The notes under the pieces are model-generated. The model did no database searches, was not told the origin of the DNA, and saw only the letters and a program-made list of their open reading frames with translations. Below are positions 34,354 to 43,520 of a stretch of 64,000 nt of DNA, piece after piece. How positions within the stretch are numbered: position 1 is the stretch's first letter; the number at the start of each line of letters is the position of its first letter. This DNA is from Bacillus sp. OK048 (GTDB lineage Bacteria > Bacillota > Bacilli > Bacillales > Cytobacillaceae), in contig NZ_FNHN01000008.1 in the NCBI RefSeq assembly GCF_900103525.1, forward strand, positions 219,852-283,851. The letters run 5' to 3'. The position numbers and the translations under genes were made by a program.

Positions 34354-34505
34354 AGAAAAGCGCAAGCGCCCTGGTCAGCGGCGTATGGCCTGGAGCGCTC
34401 CAACCGAGATAAAGGAAACACGAAGAGCCGGAGGCGATTCGATGTTGACTTATCGTAGGGCGGAGAGCGAAGGACACTAGCCGTTAGGGCGCTGGAGCTG
34501 GACAG
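34354..34505. repeat. Intergenic repeat family B, copy 1 (about 150 bp)
   Basis: A GC-rich element starting AGAAAAGCGCAAGCGCC and ending TAGGGCGCTGGAGCTGGACA; the ends are partly complementary (AAGCGCC / GGCGCT). Copy 2 at 58.9-59.04 kb shares both ends but has a different middle. It sits directly behind the YjcZ stop codon. No coding content. Confidence 0.78.
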
Positions 34506-34536
34506 TAAACTAAGTTTCAAAAACTTATCTTATCGT

Positions 34537-34570
34537 AGGAAACCCTCTTGACTATTCAAGAGGGTTTCCT
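34537..34570. terminator. Long perfect hairpin at the end of the YkvA-like gene
   Basis: AGGAAACCCTCTTGA pairs with TCAAGAGGGTTTCCT over 15 bp. It overlaps the last codons and stop of the minus-strand gene, unusual for a terminator placement. Confidence 0.75.
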
Positions 34571-34959
34571 ACTGTTGAATGTTTCCAATTTTTAAATTTA
34601 TCAATTTCTGCTGATACCTTTTTAAGCGTAAAGCTTATAACAGCTGCATCATCAAGTATTCCTAACCCAATGAGAAAATCGGGAACCATATCTATTGGTG
34701 ACACGAAATAAAGAATTGCACCAATAATGGATAAAATCGCGGCAGGTGCAACATTGCGATATTCGCCTTTTGAATAAGCTTGAACTAAATCAAAAAATAA
34801 TTGCAGCTTTTCCCAGGCATCTCCTAAAGTTCCTTTGTTATTTCTTGCCTTGATGATTGCCTTCTTTAGTAGACCATCTGTCTTTTTTTGATTATCGAGA
34901 TAGCCCTTCGCACTGTCTCGATGTTTCTTTGTTACAAAATCTATTTCAGGGTCAATCAT
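34552..34959 (-). CDS. DUF1232 / YkvA-type membrane protein (135 aa)
   Basis: Helical N-terminal half, then ILSIIGAILYFVSPIDMVPDFLIGLGILDDAAVI. The YFVSPIDxxPD..P.G..DD pattern is the DUF1232 signature, of unknown function, spanning the membrane as a hairpin. The ATG at 34959 (MIDPEID) follows AAAGGA by ten bases; the GTG three codons earlier touches that site. No partner genes. Confidence 0.83.
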   Translation of the reverse strand: MIDPEIDFVTKKHRDSAKGYLDNQKKTDGLLKKAIIKARNNKGTLGDAWEKLQLFFDLVQAYSKGEYRNVAPAAILSIIGAILYFVSPIDMVPDFLIGLGILDDAAVISFTLKKVSAEIDKFKNWKHSTVGNPLE

Positions 34960-35067
34960 TACAGACACTTCCTTTAAGTAAAATACATAAAGTTAGTTTA
35001 CCTCAAAATATTGATTTCATTTAGATTAGTAGAAAAAATACCAAGTCCTCTAGGCACTTGGAACAAT

Positions 35068-36807
35068 TTATGCAGAAACAAATTTATCCGTCCTATCTTG
35101 ATTCTTACCCCAAACAATTTCATCGACCTCAAAGCCATCTAGTGTTTCTTTCTTTAATAAGCTTTCGACTAATTGCAGATACTGATGGTAATGACTATTC
35201 ATAAGGGACTCCGCCTTCTCTAACCCTTTTTGAAACAGTTCTAGCATTTTTACTTCTTTATCCTGTTTGTTAAACGTCAGGGTAAATCCTCCCTGAAGCA
35301 TACCCGTATCTACCATTTGTTCGATTATTTTCTTTGCTTGTTGTACATCACCACTGACTCCTATGCTATGTTCGCCAAGAAGCATTCTTTCTGCGACACC
35401 ACCCGCTAATACCATAGCGACACGGTCTAATAGGTCACTGGTTGTTGATAGATGTAGTTCTTTTGGAATTGGTGCCACATAACCTAGTGCCTCACCGCGT
35501 GGGATGATCGTTGCTTTTCTTACCGACCCTGGCTTCGTTAATGAGGCTACAATGGCATGTCCTGCTTCATGAATGGCTACCCGACGCTTAGTGTCTAGAT
35601 CCTGTAAAGAACGAGAAGTACTTCCTAATATGGTTCGGTCAAGGGCATAGTCTAGATCAGCTCTCGTTAATTCATCTTGCCCGTTTCTTACTGCACGCCG
35701 ACTTGCAGTTTCAAATAATGATTGCAGCTCTGCTCCAGAGAAACCAGAAGTACTTTCAGCTAACTCATCTAAAGAAGCTAAAACCTCATCATTAAGTGAT
35801 TTTCCTTTTGTATGAATTTCGATAATTTCTCTTCTTCCTTTTGTATCAGGAAGCGGTACTTGGAAAGTGAAGTCTATTCTACCTGGTCTTAAAAATGCTT
35901 CATCTAGCATATCTTTTCTATTCGTTGCGGCGATAAACAGAACTCCATCGTTTGAATGACCTCCATCAAGCTGAACAAGCAGTTCTGTTAATGTTTTTTC
36001 TGCTTCCTCTCCTCCATGAGCGTTTCTTCTTCCAGCTAAGGCATCCACTTCATCAATAAAGATAACAGTAGGGCCTTGTTTTCTTGCTGCTTGGAATAAA
36101 GACCGGACTCTGCTGGCGCCAACACCAACAAATAATTCATTAAAAGCCGAGCCGCTTGCAGAAAAGAAGGATGCGTTTAACTCGCGTGCAATTGCTTGAG
36201 CCAATAATGTTTTTCCCGTGCCAGGCGGTCCATATAAAAGAATTCCTTTAGGTGGTTTTATCCCCATCTTTATGGCTCTTTCCGGTTCTTTAAGGGTTGA
36301 CAGTGTTTGGAGTATTTCTTCCTTCATTTCTTCCCCAATCCCACCAACATCTTTCAAACTAATTGTCGGAAGGGGGCGTGCCTGGGAAAGACTATTTTTC
36401 ATCGAGTTAGAAAGCCCAAAACCCCCTTTTGTTTTTTGAAGTGCAAAACCTGCTCCAACGAGGGTTAGTAAGACAGCGGCCATAATCCATTTCCCATAAC
36501 GGCTGCTATTTGAAAATGAATAGTAAATAGTATATTTTTCAATCAGCTTGTTGATCATTTGGCTGTTTGGAGGAACATGTGATACGTACTTTTTGCCACC
36601 AGCTTCAAGATCAATGCTTCCATCTGAATGTTCAGTTAGTGTAACAGTTTTGCCATTTTGGTTTTGAATTGTATTTTCTACCGAAGAAAACGGAATTTCT
36701 ATTTTTTCTGTGGTTGTTTGGATTATCCAAGCAATCCCTGCCATTAATAATAATAGTGCTGAGATGAGTGGAATAATCTTTGAAGCTAGTTTTTGACTTT
36801 GATTCAA
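35068..36807 (-). CDS. FtsH-type AAA+ membrane protease, paralogue (579 aa)
   Basis: FtsH domain order: an N-terminal membrane helix (about 10-30), an extracytoplasmic region, and a second helix near 105-125. The AAA+ module has [20 protein letters not shown] and the arginine fingers in RPGRID. The zinc protease domain has HEAGH near residue 413. It ends early (579 residues, about 60 shorter than housekeeping FtsH), so it is probably a second FtsH-like protease. It should degrade membrane or soluble proteins at the membrane. Diverges from prfC. Confidence 0.88.
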   Translation of the reverse strand: MNQSQKLASKIIPLISALLLLMAGIAWIIQTTTEKIEIPFSSVENTIQNQNGKTVTLTEHSDGSIDLEAGGKKYVSHVPPNSQMINKLIEKYTIYYSFSNSSRYGKWIMAAVLLTLVGAGFALQKTKGGFGLSNSMKNSLSQARPLPTISLKDVGGIGEEMKEEILQTLSTLKEPERAIKMGIKPPKGILLYGPPGTGKTLLAQAIARELNASFFSASGSAFNELFVGVGASRVRSLFQAARKQGPTVIFIDEVDALAGRRNAHGGEEAEKTLTELLVQLDGGHSNDGVLFIAATNRKDMLDEAFLRPGRIDFTFQVPLPDTKGRREIIEIHTKGKSLNDEVLASLDELAESTSGFSGAELQSLFETASRRAVRNGQDELTRADLDYALDRTILGSTSRSLQDLDTKRRVAIHEAGHAIVASLTKPGSVRKATIIPRGEALGYVAPIPKELHLSTTSDLLDRVAMVLAGGVAERMLLGEHSIGVSGDVQQAKKIIEQMVDTGMLQGGFTLTFNKQDKEVKMLELFQKGLEKAESLMNSHYHQYLQLVESLLKKETLDGFEVDEIVWGKNQDRTDKFVSA

Positions 36808-36875
36808 TGAAAGTCATCTCCTTTAGCAGAGTCATACTTTATTATAAAAGGAAAATAACAAAAGGGGGTGTGGAA

Positions 36876-36992
36876 ATGACTGGAAATAATTTTCCAGTTG
36901 GATTGTATTTAAAGGATTGCAAATTTCACGGTGAAACTATAAGATTAAGGGTACGAGAAAAATTTTTGGTTGTTAAAAGAGAGGAATTAGAA
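36876..36992 (+). promoter_or_regulatory. In-frame leader with strong ribosome site ahead of prfC
   Basis: AAAAGGGGG lies seven bases before an ATG (36876) that is in frame with prfC, giving a 39-residue N-terminal extension before the usual start. The next ATG (36993) has its own AGAGAGGA site. The extension may be translated as a longer RF3 form or may act as a translation leader. Confidence 0.5.
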
Positions 36993-38570
36993 ATGGGTAA
37001 CAATTTTAAAGAAGAAGTATTATCGCGAAGAACATTTGCGATCATTTCTCACCCGGACGCCGGGAAGACTACGTTAACTGAAAAATTATTATTATTTGGC
37101 GGGGCAATTCGTGACGCAGGTACTGTAAAAGCTAAAAAAACAGGTAAGTTTGCGACAAGTGACTGGATGGAAATTGAAAAACAACGTGGAATTTCGGTTA
37201 CATCCAGTGTGATGCAATTTGACTATAATAATTTCCGTGTCAACATTTTGGACACTCCTGGACACCAGGACTTCAGTGAAGATACTTACCGAACCTTAAT
37301 GGCTGTGGATAGTGCTGTTATGATTATCGACTCTGCTAAAGGGATTGAGGAACAAACATTAAAGTTATTTAAAGTCTGCCGGATGCGTGGAATCCCTATT
37401 TTTACTTTTATTAATAAACTTGATCGTCAAGGGAAGGCTCCGCTAGAACTTTTGGCTGAATTAGAAGAAGTTTTAGGAATAGAGTCATACCCAATGAACT
37501 GGCCAATTGGGATGGGGAAAGAGTTTCTTGGAATCTACGATCGATATTACAATCGAGTAGAACAATTCAGAGTAAATGAAGAGGATCGTTTCATCCCCTT
37601 AAATGATGAAGGTGAGATAGAAGGGGAACACCCGCTAAAAATGTCTGGACTTTATGACCAGACACTTGAAGAAATTATGCTGTTGAACGAGGCAGGAAAT
37701 GACTTTTCAGCAGAAAAAGTAAAAGAGGGTAAAATTACCCCTGTTTTCTTTGGCAGTGCATTAACTACTTTTGGGGTCCAAACATTTTTAGAGACTTACT
37801 TGCAATTTGCTCCACCTCCAATGGCCCGTAATTCATCCATTGGTGAAATTAATCCATTGGCTGATCAGTTTTCAGGATTTGTCTTTAAAATCCAAGCAAA
37901 TATGAATCCTGCCCACCGTGATCGGATTGCTTTTGTCCGGATTTGTTCAGGTAAATTTGAACGAGGAATGACTGTTAATATTCCTCGATTAAGTAAACAA
38001 ATTAAACTTTCACAATCCACGTCATTTATGGCTGAGGAAAGAAATACGGTTGATGAGGCTGTCAGCGGAGATATTATCGGACTGTATGACACTGGAACAT
38101 ATCAAATTGGCGATACCATCACGTCAGGAAAAGATAATTACCAATTCGAAAGACTTCCGCAGTTTACCCCAGAGCTATTTGTCAGGGTTTCAGCGAAGAA
38201 TGTAATGAAACAAAAGTCATTTTATAAAGGAATCCAGCAGCTTGTTCAAGAAGGAGCGATTCAGCTCTACAAAACAGTGAAAACAGAAGATTATTTGTTA
38301 GGTGCTGTTGGACAATTACAATTCGAGGTTTTTGAACATCGGATGAAAAATGAATACAATTCTGATGTAATAATGGAACGTATGGGTTCTAAGATAGGCA
38401 GATGGGTTGAAGGGGACGTTGTGGATGAAAATCTTTCGAGCTCTCGGAGCATGCTTGTAAAGGATCGCTTTGATCATTATGTGTTTTTATTTGAAAATGA
38501 TTTTGCGCTTCGATGGTTCCAAGAAAAGAATCCAACTGTTAAACTTTATAACCCTATGGATCAGGATTAA
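36993..38570 (+). CDS. prfC: Peptide chain release factor 3 (525 aa)
   Basis: A translational GTPase that removes RF1/RF2 from the ribosome after peptide release. G1 is [10 protein letters not shown], switch II/G3 [13 protein letters not shown]4 NKLDR, and G5 GSALTTFG. Domain II and RF3-specific C-terminal motifs ([31 protein letters not shown]) follow. The start [20 protein letters not shown] is chosen because RF3 proteins begin about ten residues before [10 protein letters not shown] strong upstream in-frame start exists (see leader). Confidence 0.93.
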   Translation: MGNNFKEEVLSRRTFAIISHPDAGKTTLTEKLLLFGGAIRDAGTVKAKKTGKFATSDWMEIEKQRGISVTSSVMQFDYNNFRVNILDTPGHQDFSEDTYRTLMAVDSAVMIIDSAKGIEEQTLKLFKVCRMRGIPIFTFINKLDRQGKAPLELLAELEEVLGIESYPMNWPIGMGKEFLGIYDRYYNRVEQFRVNEEDRFIPLNDEGEIEGEHPLKMSGLYDQTLEEIMLLNEAGNDFSAEKVKEGKITPVFFGSALTTFGVQTFLETYLQFAPPPMARNSSIGEINPLADQFSGFVFKIQANMNPAHRDRIAFVRICSGKFERGMTVNIPRLSKQIKLSQSTSFMAEERNTVDEAVSGDIIGLYDTGTYQIGDTITSGKDNYQFERLPQFTPELFVRVSAKNVMKQKSFYKGIQQLVQEGAIQLYKTVKTEDYLLGAVGQLQFEVFEHRMKNEYNSDVIMERMGSKIGRWVEGDVVDENLSSSRSMLVKDRFDHYVFLFENDFALRWFQEKNPTVKLYNPMDQD

Positions 38571-38602
38571 AAATGACGGGACACACTCCCGTCATTTTTT
38601 TA
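38570..38602 (+). terminator. prfC terminator
   Basis: AAATGACGGGA pairs with TCCCGTCATTT, then T residues. Confidence 0.92.
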
Positions 38603-38705
38603 GATATAAAATACTGAAAATTCAGATTAATTACTTGACTATTTTTTTTATTCCGACATACAATTAGTACAAATGAATTTCAAACTATAGTTTGGAGGAA
38701 TCGTG

Positions 38706-39803
38706 ATGAAGAATGGGTATTTTTTTACAGGATTTCCAGGGTTTATTTGCAACCAATTAATTCGTGAGGTACTAAAACAAAATGAATACAATGGTGTTAT
38801 TTATGTACTAGTTCTTCAGGGGATGATGGATAAAGCAAGGAATGAGAAGAAAGCCATTGTTTCAGAGCTTGGACTTAAGGAAGAGGCATTTGTACTCATT
38901 GAAGGCGATATTACCAAACCATTTCTAATGATCAGTGATAATGACCAAGAGCGATTAATAGAAAAGGTAACCCATGTCTTCCATCTTGCCGCGATTTATG
39001 ATTTAGCCGTACCAAGAGATATAGCGTTTAAGATAAATGTAAATGGGACTAATAATGTAAATAATTGGGTAAAAGGGCTGACTCATTTAAAAAGATATGT
39101 TTATTTCAGTACTGCTTATGTAGTCGGGGAACGGGAAGGGACACTTTACGAGACCGAGCTTATTCGTCCAACAAGCTTTAAAAATCATTATGAAGAAACG
39201 AAATTTGAGGCAGAAGTCTTGGTCGAAAAGCTAAAAGAAGAAATTTCAATTACGATAATTCGTCCTGGAATTGTCAAAGGTCACTCACAAACGGGTGAAA
39301 CGATTAAATTCGATGGTCCTTATTTTATGATGAATTTTCTAGAAAGGTTAAAATTTCTTCCTTTGCTCCCACGATTAGGTAAAGGAGAAGCGTATGTGAA
39401 TTTGGTTCCAATTGACTATATCATTCAGGCAACGGCCTATCTCAGCTTTTTAGAAAAGGGTATAGGAAAAACATATCATTTAACTGATCCACATCCTTAT
39501 CGTGCTGCTGAAATATACAGTTTTATGATGGAGGAATTATTGAATAAAAAACCAAAAGGAACCCTGCCATTATCGGTTGGAAAATGGTTTCTTTCGATTA
39601 GACCGGCAAGAAAATTTCTAGGGGTAGAAAAGGAGGCACTCGATTATTTCACATGGATGGGTCAATTTGATTGTACTCAGGCAGTGAAAGATTTAGAAGG
39701 ATCAGGAATAGTATGCCCTAATTTTAAGGATGGGTTAAAGCCAATGACAACCTTTTATCTAAAACAAAAAGACAATCCAAACTACCAAATACCAATTTTA
39801 TAA
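38706..39803 (+). CDS. Extended SDR, acyl-CoA-reductase-like (365 aa)
   Basis: An NAD(P)-binding Rossmann protein of the NAD_binding_4 / thioester-reductase type. TGFPGFICNQLIRE is the nucleotide loop, VTHVFHLAAIYDL the adenine-side strand, and YFSTAYVVG plus YEETKFEAE hold Tyr and Lys of the YxxxK catalytic pair. Relatives include fatty acyl-CoA reductases, NRPS thioester reductases and sugar epimerases. The substrate is not determined; lipid is plausible given helix-rich C terminus. GGAGG lies seven bases before the ATG at 38706. Confidence 0.75.
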   Translation: MKNGYFFTGFPGFICNQLIREVLKQNEYNGVIYVLVLQGMMDKARNEKKAIVSELGLKEEAFVLIEGDITKPFLMISDNDQERLIEKVTHVFHLAAIYDLAVPRDIAFKINVNGTNNVNNWVKGLTHLKRYVYFSTAYVVGEREGTLYETELIRPTSFKNHYEETKFEAEVLVEKLKEEISITIIRPGIVKGHSQTGETIKFDGPYFMMNFLERLKFLPLLPRLGKGEAYVNLVPIDYIIQATAYLSFLEKGIGKTYHLTDPHPYRAAEIYSFMMEELLNKKPKGTLPLSVGKWFLSIRPARKFLGVEKEALDYFTWMGQFDCTQAVKDLEGSGIVCPNFKDGLKPMTTFYLKQKDNPNYQIPIL

Positions 39804-39900
39804 GCAAATGAATAGAAAAATTTCTTCTTCTACTGATTATTCATGGGGTTACTGGAGAAACTAAGCTGGAAGTAACTTAGAGTAGAAGCGGGATAAAGAA

Positions 39901-40359
39901 ATGAAAAAGATAAGTAGGTTAGAAGCGGTTTTATGGAATATTGCCTTTCCAGGATTCAGTCAACTATTAACTGGTCATTACATCAAAGGTGTTTTATTTG
40001 TTAGCTTAGAATTTCTAATGAATGTAAACAGTCGTTTTAATTCTGCCATTATGTATAGCTTTTTAGGTGAAATTGACAAAGCTGAAAGAGTAATTGATTA
40101 TCAATGGCTGTTGTTTTATCCTTGTGTCTATATGTTTTCCATGTGGGATGGATACCGTACAGCAATGCCCGAAAATGAAAAGTACTCCTATTTGCCGTTT
40201 GCCTTTTGTGCCTATATGGTCACGGTTGGATTAATGGTTTCACCCAAAGTTTCTATTTTTAATATTCATCCAGGTCCAGTTTTTTTACCAATGCTGTTTT
40301 TAATTCCAGGATTACTGATTGGCTTTTTAATAAAATGGATATTGAAATCTCGGCGTTAA
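39901..40359 (+). CDS. Conserved membrane protein (152 aa)
   Basis: I do not recognise the family with certainty. The N terminus, LEAVLWNIAFPGFSQLLTGHYIKG, resembles the GxxQxxxGxxxxG helix of TM2-like small membrane proteins. There are four hydrophobic segments (about 25-40, 68-80, 97-112 and 122-145) with a positively charged end. The ribosome site (AAGCGGG) is modest. It lies between the SDR and sigI on the same strand, separated by about 100 and 175 bases. Confidence 0.6.
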   Translation: MKKISRLEAVLWNIAFPGFSQLLTGHYIKGVLFVSLEFLMNVNSRFNSAIMYSFLGEIDKAERVIDYQWLLFYPCVYMFSMWDGYRTAMPENEKYSYLPFAFCAYMVTVGLMVSPKVSIFNIHPGPVFLPMLFLIPGLLIGFLIKWILKSRR

Positions 40360-40415
40360 ACGTAGCTTCGAATCAGACAATGATTTGGAGCTTTTTTGTG
40401 GAAAATTTTTTTGTG

Positions 40416-40444
40416 CCCCCATAAAATGCTGTTCATTATACGTA
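40416..40444 (+). promoter_or_regulatory. Possible sigma-I autoregulatory promoter
   Basis: A C5 run (40416-40420) and CGTA (40441-40444) upstream of sigI recall the ACCCCC / CGAA sigma-I promoter boxes, but the spacing is 20 bases and the -10 has a mismatch. Confidence 0.25.
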
Positions 40445-40533
40445 AATCTTTAGGAGGAAGAAATCTTGCCAAAACCTACAAAATCCAATCTACCATCTGT
40501 ATGATATAATTGGGTTAATAGAGAGGTGAGGCA

Positions 40534-41280
40534 ATGCTAGGTTTATTGTTTTTAACCAAAAGTAAAAAACGAACATTAGAAGAGTCGGTTCGGTTAATTC
40601 AACAAGGGGATCGCTCACTGCTAAATGAAATAATAGATGCATATAAACCATTTATTGCAAAAAATGTTTCTTCCGTTTGTAAACGATATATTTATGAAAC
40701 CGACGATGAATTTAGTATTGGTCTTATTGCATTCAATGAAGCGATTGAAAAGTTTTCCCCAGAGAGAGGAAGCTCTTTACTTAGTTTTTCAGAGGTAATA
40801 ATTAAAAGACGAGTAATTGATTATCTCCGGAAACAAACAAAAAACCAACATATAAGTATCGACTTAACATATTCGTCACTTGAAGAAGAGTCTGCCGGAA
40901 TGGTGATCGTGAATGACCTATCATTCGAGGAATATAAGAAAAAGTCAGATGAAGAATTAAGGAAAGAAGAAATTATTCAATTTCAAGAATTATTAACATC
41001 CTTTGACTTGAGCTTTAGTGATTTAGTTATCAGTTCCCCAAAACATGCAGATGCGAGAAGTAATGCAGTTATGGTAGCTAAAACATTGGTTGAAAATAGT
41101 GAGTTGAAAATTTTCTTGTTTGAAAAAAAGCGGCTACCCATTAAGCAACTTGTGGAAATGGTTGATGTTAGCAGAAAGACAATTGAACGAAACCGTAAAT
41201 ATATTATTGCCATTGCACTTATATTATCTAGTGATTATTTATATTTAAATGATTATTTAAAGGGGATGCTTGAGACATGA
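40534..41280 (+). CDS. sigI: RNA polymerase sigma-I factor (248 aa)
   Basis: Sigma-70 family factor of the SigI group. VRLIQQGDRSLLNEIIDAYKPFI and DEFSIGLIAFNEAIEKFSPERG form region 2, and IIKRRVIDYLRKQ follows. The C-terminal region has the SigI-specific helix-turn-helix LPIKQLVEMVDVSRKTIERNRKYIIA. It directs heat- and envelope-related genes in B. subtilis. The gene overlaps rsgI by 4 bp (ATGA), the standard arrangement in which the anti-sigma partner is co-translated. Confidence 0.92.
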   Translation: MLGLLFLTKSKKRTLEESVRLIQQGDRSLLNEIIDAYKPFIAKNVSSVCKRYIYETDDEFSIGLIAFNEAIEKFSPERGSSLLSFSEVIIKRRVIDYLRKQTKNQHISIDLTYSSLEEESAGMVIVNDLSFEEYKKKSDEELRKEEIIQFQELLTSFDLSFSDLVISSPKHADARSNAVMVAKTLVENSELKIFLFEKKRLPIKQLVEMVDVSRKTIERNRKYIIAIALILSSDYLYLNDYLKGMLET

Positions 41281-42506
41281 AAAAGGGAATTGTAATGGAA
41301 GTGGATGATCCTTTTTTGACTTTATTAACCCCAGATGGAGAATTTTTACGTGCCCGCAAACAGGATAGGCTCTATATAGTAGGAGAAGAAATTGACTTTA
41401 TTCCGGTAATGGATTCTAACAGCAGTAAATATCCAATTCCATTCAAAAACATTTTTAAACGTAAAAGTATCTGGATGTCAGTAGCTGGTTTGCTGGTTTG
41501 TTTTGCTTCTATTTTTCCAATCTACCAAAGTAATAAGGCATATGCCTACATGTCTATTGGTGCGGATACAAGTATTGAATTAGGGCTAAATAAAAAGATG
41601 CAGGTTGTGGAATTAAAGGGTTTTAATCAAGAAGCAGAAGATATCATTAGCCAGATTGACAATTGGAAAAAAAAGGATGCTGCCGAGATAACTACTATCA
41701 TTCTGACAGAATTAAAAGATGAAGGTTTGCTTGCACCAGCCGAACCTGTAGTCATTTCAACGGTAAAGACGGAGCAGCTTAAAGAAGATGCATTGACTAA
41801 ACTTGAGGAAAATATCAATAAAATAAAGAAAACTGCGGATAAACAGGTAGAGGTGAACCAATATACAACCACCAAAGCAGAAGTGGAAAAAGCTGAGAGT
41901 TTAGGTGTTTCTAAAGGAATTTATCATAAAAAGAAAAATGATACTGCAAAAAGCAAAGAAAAATTGAAATCGGCAGAAAAGGAACTAAAGAAAAGTACTT
42001 CTCCTCAACCATCAACATCACCTTCAACTTTGCCTCCAGGTCAGGCAAAGAAAATAGATGAAACTATCAACAATCATAATAAGCAGGTTCAAATTGATAA
42101 TGGGAAAAAACTAAATAATAATCACCAAATTAATAACAGTGAAAATAAGAACATGAATGGTTATGAAAATAGACAAGACAAAGGAAATCAGGCAGCAACC
42201 GAATCAATTAAAAAAAATAATGGGGTGCAGAACCGCACTGAAAAACAAAATAATCATGATAATAAGTCTGTGGAGGAAAATAACTCAAATAATCATGATA
42301 ATCGGTCACAAAAAAATAACTCAAATAATCATGATAATCGATCACAAGAGAAAAATAACTCAAATAATCATGATAATCGGTCACAAAAAAATAACTCGAA
42401 TAATTATGATAATCGATCACAAGAGAAAAATAACTCAAATAATCATGATAATCGATCACAACAGAAAAATAATTCGAATAATCAAGAAAAACATTGGAAT
42501 AAATAA
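41277..42506 (+). CDS. rsgI: Anti-sigma-I factor RsgI with repetitive tail (409 aa)
   Basis: A membrane-spanning anti-sigma factor. The N-terminal about 55 residues form the RsgI sigma-binding domain (MKKGIVMEVDDPFLTLLTPDGEF). One membrane helix (about 63-85) is followed by the conserved extracytoplasmic IGADTSIELGLNKKMQVVEL region, with later coiled and Lys-rich parts. The last about 80 residues are Asn/Asp/His-rich tandem repeats of NNSNNHDNRSQ(E/Q)K, a flexible cell-wall-facing tail. It holds SigI inactive until an outside signal triggers cleavage. Confidence 0.9.
   Translation: MKKGIVMEVDDPFLTLLTPDGEFLRARKQDRLYIVGEEIDFIPVMDSNSSKYPIPFKNIFKRKSIWMSVAGLLVCFASIFPIYQSNKAYAYMSIGADTSIELGLNKKMQVVELKGFNQEAEDIISQIDNWKKKDAAEITTIILTELKDEGLLAPAEPVVISTVKTEQLKEDALTKLEENINKIKKTADKQVEVNQYTTTKAEVEKAESLGVSKGIYHKKKNDTAKSKEKLKSAEKELKKSTSPQPSTSPSTLPPGQAKKIDETINNHNKQVQIDNGKKLNNNHQINNSENKNMNGYENRQDKGNQAATESIKKNNGVQNRTEKQNNHDNKSVEENNSNNHDNRSQKNNSNNHDNRSQEKNNSNNHDNRSQKNNSNNYDNRSQEKNNSNNHDNRSQQKNNSNNQEKHWNK
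42279..42485 (+). repeat. Tandem repeat in the rsgI 3' end
   Basis: About five and a half units alternate between 36 and 39 bases (AATAACTCAAATAATCATGATAATCG...), so the true unit may be 75 bases. All units keep the reading frame. Changes in copy number would vary the length of the outside tail. Confidence 0.9.
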
Positions 42507-42530
42507 GTCCGGCAAATTTGCCGGACTTTT
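42505..42530. terminator. Terminator between rsgI and the SASP gene
   Basis: AAGTCCGGCAAATTTGCCGGACTT is a perfect palindrome, followed by T residues on the plus strand. Confidence 0.88.
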
Positions 42531-42547
42531 TCCATGTTATTAGGTTG

Positions 42548-42745
42548 TTATTGTTGTTGACCTGCCATTTGAGCTTGAGCCTGTTTAACTAACCGCTTTG
42601 TAATTTCGCCGCCAACTGAACCATTGGCACGTGAAACAGTATCGGAGCCTAGATTTACACCAAACTCTTGTGCAATTTCATATTTTACCTGATCAAGGTA
42701 TTGCTCTATTCCAGGAACTAATAATTTATTGCTGCTATTAGCCAT
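42548..42745 (-). CDS. Alpha/beta-type small acid-soluble spore protein (65 aa)
   Basis: A DNA-binding spore protein. Typical features are [22 protein letters not shown] (with the GPR protease site E-F/I-A nearby) and [16 protein letters not shown]. These SASPs saturate spore DNA and protect it from UV and heat, then feed outgrowth. The start [12 protein letters not shown] follows AAAGGAGATG. Transcription by sigma-G is expected from the family but I did not identify the promoter. Confidence 0.95.
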   Translation of the reverse strand: MANSSNKLLVPGIEQYLDQVKYEIAQEFGVNLGSDTVSRANGSVGGEITKRLVKQAQAQMAGQQQ

Positions 42746-42852
42746 TTGTTTCATCTCCTTTATCCAGTTCAGAGAAAAATCTTATCTCTGTAATGGTATT
42801 ATGATTCAAATTTTTTTTTTCATAAGTGGTAATGTTTTGTGGATTTGGATAT

Positions 42853-43203
42853 TTAATCACTGCCCTTGCTTACATCTTTATCTGGGTGCATAAACGGAAA
42901 AGCTTGAGGTTTCTTTTTACTTTCAAGTAATTCACGATTTTCTGGAGTATTCCAGCCGATGTCATTTGTAGGATGAATCCAATCGTCACCAGCCATAACT
43001 TCAGGATCAGAAGCTTCTGACCAATTTTCTAAAGGAGAGTTAGGAGAAGCATATTTACTGTCCCCAATAATGACACCGTATTTGTTTTCAAATGGAGGTT
43101 GCATTTTAATTCCTGTATCCTCAAAGCTTGGTGCATTGATCTGGTGAGGCATTGTTTCATTAATACTTAGTTTTTCAGGGGATGGTTTCTTTTTGTTTGT
43201 CAA
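42853..43203 (-). CDS. DUF3905-like hypothetical protein (116 aa)
   Basis: Hydrophilic protein without membrane segments. HQINAPSFEDTGIKMQPPFENKYGVIIGDSKY, SPLENWSEASDPEVMAGDDWIHPTNDIGW and NTPENRELL look like the Bacillus-specific DUF3905 family, of unknown function. The TTG at 43203 is favoured: AGGAG lies eight bases upstream, whereas the GTG at 43212 overlaps that site. It neighbours a SASP gene, so a spore role is possible. Confidence 0.68.
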   Translation of the reverse strand: MTNKKKPSPEKLSINETMPHQINAPSFEDTGIKMQPPFENKYGVIIGDSKYASPNSPLENWSEASDPEVMAGDDWIHPTNDIGWNTPENRELLESKKKPQAFPFMHPDKDVSKGSD

Positions 43204-43330
43204 AATTTTCACTCCTATTTTTTCTTATTTTTTGCTAGATGAACAAATTTATTTATGAAAAATAAGGAAGTGTTGAATCTCATCTTTTGAAGAAACTAAT
43301 CATGTAACATCAATGAAGGGAGGAAAGAAA

Positions 43331-43492
43331 ATGGCTAAACGAAAAGCGGAACATAATGCGGTTGAAAAGTATTCAAAAACGCCTCATAAAAATGTTCAGG
43401 AAAGCGAATTTTCAGCAGAATTCGCTGATAATAACAATGCAATTAGATTTGCAAACCGCAATTCAAAGCAAGGTGAAAAAGGAAGAAGTTAA
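43331..43492 (+). CDS. Small basic protein, spore-protein-like (53 aa)
   Basis: Fifty-three residues, MAKRKAEHNAVEKYSKTP... ending SKQGEKGRS. It has an excellent ribosome site (GGGAGGAAAG) and a perfect terminator right after the stop. The MAKRKA start and the polar, Asn/Lys-rich composition are like minor SASPs of the SspO/SspL kind, but the rest does not match those I recall. I therefore leave it unnamed. Neighbours (SASP, DUF3905-like) support a spore link. Confidence 0.68.
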   Translation: MAKRKAEHNAVEKYSKTPHKNVQESEFSAEFADNNNAIRFANRNSKQGEKGRS

Positions 43493-43520
43493 AATAGCCG
43501 GCTCTAAGCCGGCTATTTTA
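43491..43520. terminator. Bidirectional terminator
   Basis: AAAATAGCCGGCT pairs with AGCCGGCTATTTT across CTA, shared by convergent genes. Confidence 0.9.

Noticed and set aside
42208..42459. Minus-strand and alternative plus frames across the rsgI repeats, possible CRISPR-like array
   Set aside because: The repeats are in frame within rsgI, have no unique spacers, and the other frames merely echo the repeat.
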